Assembly: GCA_036386835.1 (NCBI GenBank)
Contig: DASVUX010000035.1
Location: 1 to 64,000, forward strand
Direction of reading: 5' to 3'
Source of the DNA: 2-12-FULL-35-15 sp036386835
GTDB taxonomy: Bacteria > Bacteroidota > Bacteroidia > 2-12-FULL-35-15
DNA: 64,000 nucleotides
How positions within the stretch are numbered: the stretch's first letter is position 1; each line of letters begins with the position of its first letter. The position numbers were made by a program, and so were the translations under genes. The notes under the pieces were generated by a model that worked only from the letters and a program-made list of their open reading frames with translations, did no database searches and was not told where the DNA came from. Positions 33,638-42,323 of the stretch are shown one piece after another.

Positions 33638-36600
33638 ATGAATTCCTATAAGTTATTGCTTGCTGCAGTCCTTTGCAGTTATGCCTCCTTTGCGCAAACA
33701 GACAAAGAAAAAGACAAAAAATGGGATGTTGCCTCACCTAAAGGGACATCTAAAGAAGTCGAAATCAAGACCAATGAAGGCACATGGATGGGATTGGATG
33801 TGAGTCCTGACGGAAAAACGATTGTTTTCGACATGCTTGGTGATATTTATACCATGCCTGTAACCGGTGGTGAAGCTAAAGTCCTTCGAACCGGATTCCC
33901 TTATGAGGTGCAGCCGCGCTTCAGTCCTGACGGAAAAAAAATCTCTTTCACGAGTGATGCTGGAGGCGGGGATAATATCTGGATAATGAACGCTGACGGA
34001 TCAAATCCAAAACAGGTAACCACAGAGAACTTCAGGCTGGTAAACAACGCGGTGTGGACCGAAGACAGCCAATACCTCATCGCGAGAAAGCATTTTTCTT
34101 CTACGCGTTCCCTTGGGGCAGGAGAAATGTGGATGTATCATATCTCAGGCGGTGAGGGCTCACAGCTGACCATTAAAAGGAATAAGCAGCAGGATGCGGG
34201 TGAACCATGTGTTTCGCCTGATGGTAAATATGTTTATTACAGCGAAGACATGTACCCGGGAGGATTCTTCCAATACAATAAAGACCCTAACAACCAGATC
34301 TATGTAATTAAACGGTTCAACAGGATAACCGGTGAGACCGAACAGGTTACAGGAGGGCCAGGAGGTGCATGCCGGCCGCAGATCTCCAGGGACGGAAAAA
34401 CACTTGCTTATGTGAAACGTGTTCGTACTGCCAGCGTTCTGTATTTACGGAATCTTGAAACGGGTGAAGAATGGCCTGTATATGATAAGCTCAGCAAGGA
34501 TCAGCAGGAAGCCTGGGCGATCTTTGGTGTGTATGCAAATTTCAACTGGCTTGATAATTCCCATATTATCATCTGGGCAAACGGCAAGATCAATAATATT
34601 GATGTAACCAGGTTCAGCGCGACAGAAATTCCTTTTACCGTTAATGCAAAGCATACAATAATTGATGCTTTACGATTCAGGCAGGAAGTTGCTCCCGATA
34701 AATTCATTGTGAAAGTGATCAGGAATGCAACAGCTTCTGCAGATGAGAAAACCCTTGTATTTAATTCTGCAGGTTATCTCTGGAAAAAAGACCTTCCGAA
34801 CGGAACTCCTTCAAGATTATCAAACAGCCCGGATTTTGAATTTGAACCTTCTTTCTCTCCGAAGGGAGATGAAATCGTTTACACAACCTGGAATGATGAT
34901 AACATGGGTGCTGTTTGCAGGATGAGCCTGAAAGACAGGAAGCCGGTGAAGATCACGACTGCTAAAGGAATTTATCGTACTCCGCGGTTTTCGGCAGACG
35001 GTAAATGGATCGTGTTCCAGAAAGAAGAAGGCAATGATCATCTTGGGTATACATACAGCACTGACCCCGGAATTTACATCATCGAGAACAAAGCGGGCGC
35101 GAAACCGAAGCTGGTTTCCAAAGAAGGCAGCGATCCGCGTTTTATAGGTAATGACAGGATCTTTTTCCAAGGATCAGAAACCGAAGAGGGTAAGACTTTT
35201 AAAAGCATTTCCGTGGAAGGCAGGGAACTTCGTACCGACTTTACCTCCAAGTATGCAACGTCAGTTGTCCCAAGCCCTGACGGGAGATGGGTCGCGTTTA
35301 TCGAACTATTCAAAGCTTATGTTTCTGCATTCCCAAGAACAGGTAAGACGGTTGATCTGAATGCCCAGATGGCCTCCGCTCCTGTTGTACAAATAGCAAA
35401 AGATGCCGCGTTAAACCTGGAATGGAGCGCAGACAACCGGAAAATCTACTGGACCTACAGCGATGAATACTTTACCACAGAACTCAGGAACCGTTTTACA
35501 TTCCTTGAAGGTGCCCCGGAAAAAGCATTACCGATGGATTCCGTTGGTGTAAAGATCAATCTTCAGTTACCTTCAGATAAGCCTAAAGGAAGAATCGCAA
35601 TGAAAAATGCGAGGATCATTACGATGAAGGAGGATGAAGTAATAGAGAACGGAACAATAATAATTTCAGAAAACCGGATCGAAACCATAGGTAAATCCGA
35701 TGAAGTGAAAATCCCTTCCGATGCAAAGGTCATCGACTGCAGCGGCAAAACGATCATGCCCGGAATGGTGGATGTACATGCGCATTTGAATACCTGGCGC
35801 CTTGGCCCCAGTCCCCAAAAACAGGCAAGCTATTACGCAAACCTTGCGTTTGGCGTAACTACAACTCACGATCCTTCCTCGGTTTCAGAAATGGTGTTCT
35901 CTCAGTCGGAAATGGTAAAAGCAGGTTATATGGTGGGCCCGAGGGTATTTTCCACAGGTACCATCCTCTATGGCGCTGAAGGTGATTTTAAAGCCGTGAT
36001 CAACAGCCTTGAGGATGCACGTTCAGCAATTGCCCGCACAAAAGCCTTTGGCGCTTTTTCCGTAAAAAGCTACAACCAGCCCCGGAGAGAGCAGCGCCAG
36101 CAGGTCATACAGGCGGCACGCGACCTGAAAGTAATGGTTGTGCCGGAAGGGGGGTCTACGTTTTATCACAATATGAGCGAGATCCTTGATGGTCATACCG
36201 GGATAGAACATAATATTCCAATCGCTGATTTGGGCAATGATGTGATCAAACTATGGAGTGCCGGCAGCACCGGCTACACTCCTACTCTCATTGTAACTTA
36301 CGGTGCGATAAACGGGGAAGATTACTGGTATCAGAAAACCAATGTGTGGGAAAACGCCCGCTTATTAAGCTTCACTCCGCGTGCTATTATTGATTCACGG
36401 TCCCGCCACAGGAAGATCATTCCTGAAGAAGAATACGAGAACGGCTGGATGCTGGTATCACGCTCCTGCAAGAAACTGGCAGATGCCGGTGTAAAAATTA
36501 ATCTCGGTTCTCACGGTCAGATCCAGGGAATCGGTGCTCATTGGGAACTATGGATGCTCCAGATGGGCGGCATGACCCCATTGCAGGCTTTAAGATGCGC

Positions 36601-36898
36601 TACGATGAATGGCGCTCATTACATCGGGATGGATGACCAGATCGGTTCGCTGGAAAAAGGCAAGCTGGCTGATCTTGTTGTCCTTGATAAGAATCCGCTG
36701 GAAAATATCCGCAATACCGAAAGCATAAAATATGTAATGGTCAACGGAAGGTTATTTGATGCGGCAACAATGGACCAGATAGGAAATTACGACATAAAAC
36801 GCGGAAAGTTCTATTGGGAAAATTCCAGGTCAGGCAGTAATTTTCACTGGCATGAAGAAACAAACAGCTTTATGCAGGGGTGTGAGTTTGGTGATTAA
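33638..36898 (+). CDS. TolB-like propeller fused to an amidohydrolase, exported
   Basis: A large secreted or periplasmic enzyme (1086 residues) with a signal peptide (ending YASFAQ). The N-terminal two thirds are WD40/TolB-like propeller repeats with SPDGK signatures (for example LDVSPDGKTIVFDMLGD, PRFSPDGKKISFTS, VSPDGKYVYYS). From about 650 an amidohydrolase domain follows with the metal motif GMVDVHAHLNTW, later His residues (TTHDPSS, HTGIEHNI, LGSHGQIQG) and the family C-terminal ADLVVLDKNPLENI. Imidazolonepropionase or peptide-type substrates have been suggested for relatives, but no substrate is certain. Confidence 0.88.
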   Translation: MNSYKLLLAAVLCSYASFAQTDKEKDKKWDVASPKGTSKEVEIKTNEGTWMGLDVSPDGKTIVFDMLGDIYTMPVTGGEAKVLRTGFPYEVQPRFSPDGKKISFTSDAGGGDNIWIMNADGSNPKQVTTENFRLVNNAVWTEDSQYLIARKHFSSTRSLGAGEMWMYHISGGEGSQLTIKRNKQQDAGEPCVSPDGKYVYYSEDMYPGGFFQYNKDPNNQIYVIKRFNRITGETEQVTGGPGGACRPQISRDGKTLAYVKRVRTASVLYLRNLETGEEWPVYDKLSKDQQEAWAIFGVYANFNWLDNSHIIIWANGKINNIDVTRFSATEIPFTVNAKHTIIDALRFRQEVAPDKFIVKVIRNATASADEKTLVFNSAGYLWKKDLPNGTPSRLSNSPDFEFEPSFSPKGDEIVYTTWNDDNMGAVCRMSLKDRKPVKITTAKGIYRTPRFSADGKWIVFQKEEGNDHLGYTYSTDPGIYIIENKAGAKPKLVSKEGSDPRFIGNDRIFFQGSETEEGKTFKSISVEGRELRTDFTSKYATSVVPSPDGRWVAFIELFKAYVSAFPRTGKTVDLNAQMASAPVVQIAKDAALNLEWSADNRKIYWTYSDEYFTTELRNRFTFLEGAPEKALPMDSVGVKINLQLPSDKPKGRIAMKNARIITMKEDEVIENGTIIISENRIETIGKSDEVKIPSDAKVIDCSGKTIMPGMVDVHAHLNTWRLGPSPQKQASYYANLAFGVTTTHDPSSVSEMVFSQSEMVKAGYMVGPRVFSTGTILYGAEGDFKAVINSLEDARSAIARTKAFGAFSVKSYNQPRREQRQQVIQAARDLKVMVVPEGGSTFYHNMSEILDGHTGIEHNIPIADLGNDVIKLWSAGSTGYTPTLIVTYGAINGEDYWYQKTNVWENARLLSFTPRAIIDSRSRHRKIIPEEEYENGWMLVSRSCKKLADAGVKINLGSHGQIQGIGAHWELWMLQMGGMTPLQALRCATMNGAHYIGMDDQIGSLEKGKLADLVVLDKNPLENIRNTESIKYVMVNGRLFDAATMDQIGNYDIKRGKFYWENSRSGSNFHWHEETNSFMQGCEFGD

Positions 36899-36924
36899 CT
36901 AGTGTGAGTAAGGATTCGGAGAAG

Positions 36925-37021
36925 GTCCCGTGCAGACGGGATCTGTTTGAGGCGCTGATCGGAAATGAAATAAAAAACAGACTATAACATTTATGAGATC
37001 CGTGTCGGGGCACGGGATGAC
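36925..37021 (+). repeat. Palindromic intergenic repeat, family A, copy 6
   Basis: GTCCCGTGCAGACGGGATCTG, an inserted stretch of about 25 bases, the core ACTATAACATTTATGAG and the arm ATCCGTGTCGGGGCACGGGATGAC. It lies between the amidohydrolase and the YjbR gene, in the direction of transcription. Confidence 0.8.
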
Positions 37022-37049
37022 GTTTCATAAACTAAAATTTGTTCATAAT

Positions 37050-37397
37050 ATGGATATAGAACAACTTCAATCATTCTGCAAAAGCCTTCCGGGAGTTACG
37101 GAAAATATAAAATGGGGACATGACCTGTGTTTTTCTGTGGGCAGGAAGATGTTTTGTGTTACAGGACTTGAACCCCCGATGCAAGTATCATTCAAAGTCA
37201 GGGATGATGAATTTGAAGAACTTATCCATACAGAGAACATCATTTCAGCTCCTTATGTCGGCAGGTATAAATGGGTGCTTGTACAAAAAAGTTCAAGACT
37301 AAGTAAAAAAGAATGGGAAGCTTATATCAGGCAATCCTATGAATTGATAAAAGCCCAGCTGCCAAAAAAAATTCTGAAAGAAGAAGGATTGCTATAA
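37050..37397 (+). CDS. MmcQ/YjbR-family protein
   Basis: A 115-residue protein of the MmcQ/YjbR family (a CyaY-like fold sometimes called DNA-binding). It opens MDIEQLQSFCKSLPGVTENIKWG and carries FSVGRKMFCVTGLEPP, VSFKVRDDEFEEL, then YVGRYKWVLVQKSSRLSKKEWEAYIRQSYELI. The longer frame from 36993 takes its first 19 residues from the repeat-A arm, so the ATG at 37050 is right. Precise function is not known. The next gene starts 1 base after its stop. Confidence 0.9.
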   Translation: MDIEQLQSFCKSLPGVTENIKWGHDLCFSVGRKMFCVTGLEPPMQVSFKVRDDEFEELIHTENIISAPYVGRYKWVLVQKSSRLSKKEWEAYIRQSYELIKAQLPKKILKEEGLL

Positions 37398-37398
37398 C

Positions 37399-38712
37399 AT
37401 GAGAAAACTCTTCCAACCTAAAATCATAATCCTTCTGTGTACGGTCGTATGCCTTTTTATTACGACTAACATACATTGGGGCAAAGATAAATGGCAGAAC
37501 ATTATTGAAGCTGATGCACGTGGATATTACGCTTATTTACCGGCCGTGTTTATTTACCAGGATCTTAACTTTACTTTTTATGATTCGGTGGAAACCGCAA
37601 AATACAATTCACATTTCAATTACGATTACCGCGTAAAAATTGATAACTCATATAACGTAAATAAATACTATTGCGGAACCGCTATTGCTCAAAGCCCTTT
37701 TTTTTTAACGGCCCATATATTGACTTTATTCAGCGACTACGAAGCAGATGGCTATTCCCGGATCTATATGCTTTTTATTACCCTTGCCGGCATCTTTTAC
37801 ATGCTGGCCGGGCTGATATTCACGGATAAATTACTCAGGCTTTATCATATAAGCAATGGCATAAGGTCCTTTACCCTCCTGGCAATTCTCTTCGGAACCA
37901 ACCTGTTTTTTTACACCGTATGTGAAATGGGAATGTCGCATATTTACTCCTTTGCACTTATTGCCGCTTTCTGCTTTTACATGAAAAAATTATTTATCAC
38001 ATCCGACAGGAGATATATGATCCTCAGCATGATCATCCTGGGTTTTATTTTCCTGGTCCGGCCGGCAAACCTGCTTGTTTTAATGGCCGTACCCTTCCTG
38101 GCAGGAGACATGTATTATATTTTTAAGGGAACGAATATCCTGAAGAAGAATTTCGGTCTTTTTGCTACCGGTTTTTTGGCCCTGGCCGGTATTATAAGTA
38201 TTCAGCTTTTAATATATAAGATCTCCTCAGGCCATCTTTGGGTGGATTCGTATCCTTCCGAGGAATTTAATTTTAAGGATCCGCATTTTTTCTTAATGCT
38301 TTTCAGTTATAAAAAAGGATTGTTCCTTTATACCCCTCTTTACCTGTTATCGTTGTTCGGCTTATATTATTTTTATCAAAGGAGAAGATTCGAATTTTTC
38401 AGCTTCCTCGTCTTTTTTGTCATACTTACTTACATTTTATCTTCCTGGTGGAACTGGTGGTATGGAGGCAGTTTTTCTTCAAGGGTCTTCGTTGATTACC
38501 TGTCATTGTTCTCCATCCTCTTAGCCCTGCAGTTCCAGAATGCATCAAAGAAAATATTTAGGAGGCTCCTCGTACCATCAGTAATCGCAATGATCGCGTT
38601 GTGCCAGTTTCAAACTTACCAATACCGTTATTACCTGATTCACTGGGAGGACATGACGAAAGAGAAATACTGGGATGTATTTCTCAGCATGAAAAAAGAG
38701 GGGAAGCGCTGA
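37399..38712 (+). CDS. Polytopic membrane protein, GT-C-like
   Basis: A 437-residue membrane protein with about ten helices. After the first helix comes EADARGYYAYLPAVFIYQDL, an acidic loop like the one that holds catalytic acids in GT-C glycosyltransferases. There are also a long second loop with YYCGTAIAQSPFFL and repeated Phe/Tyr-rich helices. This layout is common in Bacteroidota proteins listed as hypothetical or dolichyl-phosphate-mannose-type glycosyltransferases. Donor and acceptor unknown. It is directly coupled to the YjbR gene (1-base gap). Confidence 0.65.
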   Translation: MRKLFQPKIIILLCTVVCLFITTNIHWGKDKWQNIIEADARGYYAYLPAVFIYQDLNFTFYDSVETAKYNSHFNYDYRVKIDNSYNVNKYYCGTAIAQSPFFLTAHILTLFSDYEADGYSRIYMLFITLAGIFYMLAGLIFTDKLLRLYHISNGIRSFTLLAILFGTNLFFYTVCEMGMSHIYSFALIAAFCFYMKKLFITSDRRYMILSMIILGFIFLVRPANLLVLMAVPFLAGDMYYIFKGTNILKKNFGLFATGFLALAGIISIQLLIYKISSGHLWVDSYPSEEFNFKDPHFFLMLFSYKKGLFLYTPLYLLSLFGLYYFYQRRRFEFFSFLVFFVILTYILSSWWNWWYGGSFSSRVFVDYLSLFSILLALQFQNASKKIFRRLLVPSVIAMIALCQFQTYQYRYYLIHWEDMTKEKYWDVFLSMKKEGKR

Positions 38713-38731
38713 TCTGTTTACTGATAGCTAC

Positions 38732-39997
38732 TTAGACAATATTCTTTTCCAGCTCTTTCTTAAGCATGTTTAATGCGGCATTGGCAGTCTTATGAATATT
38801 CCTTTCCCTGTTGCTTCCGAAAAGAAATTTTTCAGAGAACACTCTTTCGGGAGTTGCTACAGCTATCCACACTGTACCCACAGGTTTATCAGGAGTACCT
38901 CCGTCAGGTCCGGCAATGCCTGAAGCAGAGATCGAATAATCGGTTTTATAGCGTTCACGGATCGCCCTGGCCATCTGCTCAACAACAGGCCGGCTTACAG
39001 CCCCGTGCTTCATGATCACATCATGAGGAACACCTAGTTCACTTTCCTTGATCTCATAAGCATAGGAAATTACCGAGCCGGTATAATATTTAGAGCTGCC
39101 GGGTACTTTTGTGATCAGGTGTGAAATGTAACCTCCTGTGCAGCTTTCCGCTGTAGAAACCGTCTTGCAATTTTCACTAAGAAGCTTTCCAACCATCATT
39201 TCCAGGCTCTCCTTCTCCTCACCGTAAATTTCATAGCCATATATGTAATCGGATATGATCTTTTTAAGTTCTTCTATTTTGCGGTCAGTTAAAGTATTAA
39301 GCTCTTTCTCATTCGGACCTTTAGTACTTAAACGCAAACGTACCATGCCTGGTGAAGGCAAATACGCTAGCCTGATACTGTCTGCGGCCAGACTGTCCTC
39401 CCACTCTGCTATCATTTCCGACAAGGCCGACTCCCCGATACCCTGGGTCAGTATTGTTTTATGGACGATTACCGGTAATTTAAACATTGACCGGACCTTC
39501 GGAATCACCTGGTCACGCATCAGTGCTTTCATCTCGTATGGCACCCCCGGAAGTGAAATGAAGATCTTACCCTCCACGTTGAACCACATTCCCGGTGCGG
39601 TACCGTTCTTATTTCTTAGCACTTCACAAATGGCTGGGACTTCTGCCTGCAGCCTGTTAAGCGGGGTTACTTCCTTTCCGTAAGTCGCGAAAATATTCAC
39701 CACATCTTCATACGCCTGTTCATCGAAGCGCATAGTCGTTTTGAAATATTCAGCTAAGGTTTTTTTTGTGATATCATCTTTGGTGGGACCCAGCCCACCG
39801 GTAATGATGATAATATCAGCACGCTTCCGGGCTTCCTCCAGAGAGTTCAGGATATGTTCGCGGTCATCAGAAACGGAAGAGATCTGCTTTACGCTCATCC
39901 CGTTCATATTCAGCAATTGTCCTATATAAGCTGAATTCGTGTCAACGATCTGCCCTATGAGGATTTCATCCCCGATTGTTATTATTTCTACCTGCAT
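38732..39997 (-). CDS. cinA: CinA-family protein (NMN deamidase, competence/damage)
   Basis: A 421-residue two-domain protein. The N-terminal MoaB/MogA-like domain (about 1-170: VEIITIGDEILIGQIVDTNSAYI, ITGGLGPTKDDITKKTLA, LPGVPYEMK) has COG1058-type pyrophosphatase features. The C-terminal CinA domain (about 260-415: STAESCTGGYISHLITKVPGSSKYY, SGIAGPDGGTPDKPVGTVWIA) is the nicotinamide-mononucleotide amidohydrolase. Full-length fusion of normal size. Function in pyridine nucleotide salvage is well supported; the competence role is not. Confidence 0.95.
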   Translation of the reverse strand: MQVEIITIGDEILIGQIVDTNSAYIGQLLNMNGMSVKQISSVSDDREHILNSLEEARKRADIIIITGGLGPTKDDITKKTLAEYFKTTMRFDEQAYEDVVNIFATYGKEVTPLNRLQAEVPAICEVLRNKNGTAPGMWFNVEGKIFISLPGVPYEMKALMRDQVIPKVRSMFKLPVIVHKTILTQGIGESALSEMIAEWEDSLAADSIRLAYLPSPGMVRLRLSTKGPNEKELNTLTDRKIEELKKIISDYIYGYEIYGEEKESLEMMVGKLLSENCKTVSTAESCTGGYISHLITKVPGSSKYYTGSVISYAYEIKESELGVPHDVIMKHGAVSRPVVEQMARAIRERYKTDYSISASGIAGPDGGTPDKPVGTVWIAVATPERVFSEKFLFGSNRERNIHKTANAALNMLKKELEKNIV

Positions 39998-40118
39998 ATT
40001 GGTAATTAGTTAATTGGGTAAGTGCCCGATCAGGAATTTGGCAATAGGATTAAGATTGCTTTCGATATGTGACCGCAAAACAACACAGATCTGTAAATTC
40101 GTTTGATCAATGCGCAGG

Positions 40119-42278
40119 TTATTTAATGATTTTCATTTCATCCAGCAAATACCCTGCTCCTGCAAATTTATCAATCACGAAAAGCGTGTAACGAACGTCA
40201 AGCACGATATTTCTTACCTGGTCAGGATTGTACATAATATCACTCATGGTCCCCTCCCAGTTCCTGTCGAAGTTAGTTCCGATCAGCTGACCTTCACCAT
40301 TAAATACAGGGCTTCCGGAATTCCCCCCCGTAGTATGGTTACTTGCGCAGAATGCTACACGGAGGTCTCCATTCTTATCAGCATACTGCCCATAATCTTT
40401 TTTCAAATAAAGCTCCTTTAATTTTGGTGACACAACAAACTCGTCAACAAGGGGATTTTCTTTATCCATCAATCCGTTTAAGGTCGTATAATAATTGTAA
40501 TACACTCCGTCCCTTGGATTGTATCCATCTACCTTTCCGTAAGTAACGCGCAGTGTGCTGTTAGCATCAGGATAATATTTTTTAGTTGTTACCAGCTCAC
40601 GCATTGCTTTCATGTACGTCCTGTTAAGCGTCATGATCTTAGCATCGGAATCGTTGTATTTAGTGCGGACATCATTATAGAACTTCTCATAGCCACTTCT
40701 CATCAGCATATAAACAGGATCTTTTATGATCTTTTTGTAGCTCTTTTCGGGATCACCCAATGCATCTTTCATCTTTTCCTCTGAAGTGAACATTGTCTTC
40801 GAATAAATAGCTTTCGCATATTTATTAAAATCACCTTTGTATTTAGACTGAATCTCCGAGAAAACAGAAGCCTGCTGCTGCGGATCCAGGTTTTCTGATA
40901 CCATTTTAAGCATTGCAGCACAGATTTTCTCATCAGTAGCAGCATTGTAATCTTTAAAAAATGCAGGAAGATCTGCTTTCAGCTTATCCAGGTTTTTTTG
41001 CAGATCACCGGCCTTTTTGCCATTTTTCAAGGCTTCAATGGTTTCATTATAGGTAAGTGCGTAGTTAACCGCTTCTATTCCAAGCATTGCCTCTGAGTAG
41101 TAATCACGTTGTTTGTTCAATACCCTGAATTCCGAATATGCTTTTTCAAAATCACTGAAGAGAGTTCCATATTTACTTTTTGCAGTATTATCTGCATTGA
41201 TTTTCTGAAGTAATTCCTGTTCGAACGTTTTCTTTTTATTTATAGCATCCAGCTTTTTTAACCCGTTTATCTCACCCGCCCACTTTTTCCAGTAGTTTGC
41301 GAGGCTTGCATATTTTGCCGAATACTGGATCCTCACTTTATCACTTGCTTTCATATCTTCATCGAGGATCCTTAAGCGTGTATCACGAATCTTCACTTTT
41401 GCAGGATCGCTTTCATTCATGATCATGTCCACGGCATAGGAACTCAGATATTCTGTTGTACGCCCCGGGAAACCATAAACCATTGTAAAGTCATTCTGCT
41501 CGGCACCTTTCAATGATACGGGTATCACATGCTTGGGTTTATAAGATACGTTATCTGGAGAATAATCGGCAGGCTCATTGTTCTTGTTTGCATAGATGCG
41601 GAAGACAGAAAAATCACCTGTATGTCGCGGCCACATCCAGTTGTCAGTGTCACCTCCGAATTTTCCAATTGAAGAAGGCGGTGCCCCCACAAGGCGTACA
41701 TCGCGGAAGGTTTCAGTAACGAACATATAATACTCATTACCATAGTAAAACGGACGGATAAATGCCCCGTAACGGGAGGATGATGTCACCTCTTTTGTAA
41801 TTGCAGTGATCGCTTCGCTTATTTTTTTCTCACGTTCGGCATCATTCATATTATCCGTTATATTGGCCAGGACTCTGGTGGTAACATCTTCCATACGCAC
41901 AATCAGGGTGGCTGTTAACCCCGGGTTCGACAACTCCTGGGAAGCGCTCATTGCCCAGAAGCCATTCGTAAGAAGATCGTTTGTAACTGTACTGTGAGCC
42001 TGGATCTGTCCATAACCGCAGTGATGATTGGTAAGCAACAATCCTTTCTCTGAAATGATCTCACCGGTACAGCCGCCACCAAAATGAACCACGGCATCTT
42101 TTAAGCTTGATTTATTAATGCTGTAAATATCTTCTGCACTAAGCTTCAGCCCTTTGTTCTGCATATCTGCTTCATTAAGCGATTTCAGGAGGAATGGCAG
42201 CCACATGCCCTCGTCTCCTTTGGCAAGGTTAACAGAAATAAGATTCAATGCTAGAAGAATGATACTGAGCTTTTTCAT
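40119..42278 (-). CDS. S46 dipeptidyl-peptidase, DPP11-like
   Basis: Exported serine peptidase (719 residues) that removes dipeptides from periplasmic peptides. Signal peptide about 1-19. The catalytic His is in LLTNHHCGYGQIQ and the catalytic Ser in HTTGGNSGSPVFN. Eighteen residues after that Ser is Arg (GTNFDRNWEG). In P. gingivalis this position is Arg673 in DPP11 (acidic P1 residue) and Gly in DPP7, so I expect cleavage after Asp or Glu. The length fits the family. Confidence 0.93.
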   Translation of the reverse strand: MKKLSIILLALNLISVNLAKGDEGMWLPFLLKSLNEADMQNKGLKLSAEDIYSINKSSLKDAVVHFGGGCTGEIISEKGLLLTNHHCGYGQIQAHSTVTNDLLTNGFWAMSASQELSNPGLTATLIVRMEDVTTRVLANITDNMNDAEREKKISEAITAITKEVTSSSRYGAFIRPFYYGNEYYMFVTETFRDVRLVGAPPSSIGKFGGDTDNWMWPRHTGDFSVFRIYANKNNEPADYSPDNVSYKPKHVIPVSLKGAEQNDFTMVYGFPGRTTEYLSSYAVDMIMNESDPAKVKIRDTRLRILDEDMKASDKVRIQYSAKYASLANYWKKWAGEINGLKKLDAINKKKTFEQELLQKINADNTAKSKYGTLFSDFEKAYSEFRVLNKQRDYYSEAMLGIEAVNYALTYNETIEALKNGKKAGDLQKNLDKLKADLPAFFKDYNAATDEKICAAMLKMVSENLDPQQQASVFSEIQSKYKGDFNKYAKAIYSKTMFTSEEKMKDALGDPEKSYKKIIKDPVYMLMRSGYEKFYNDVRTKYNDSDAKIMTLNRTYMKAMRELVTTKKYYPDANSTLRVTYGKVDGYNPRDGVYYNYYTTLNGLMDKENPLVDEFVVSPKLKELYLKKDYGQYADKNGDLRVAFCASNHTTGGNSGSPVFNGEGQLIGTNFDRNWEGTMSDIMYNPDQVRNIVLDVRYTLFVIDKFAGAGYLLDEMKIIK

Positions 42279-42323
42279 AAGGGATTTTGAATTAAAGAAT
42301 AAAGGGAAATCGTTTCTTAAATA

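Noticed and set aside
14721..37021. Insertion-sequence ends for the family-A palindromes
   Set aside because: No transposase, no target duplications seen and every copy is under 100 bp; at most a REP/MITE-like element.
36993..37049. 19-residue N-terminal extension of the YjbR protein
   Set aside because: Same reason: it translates the right arm of a family-A repeat.
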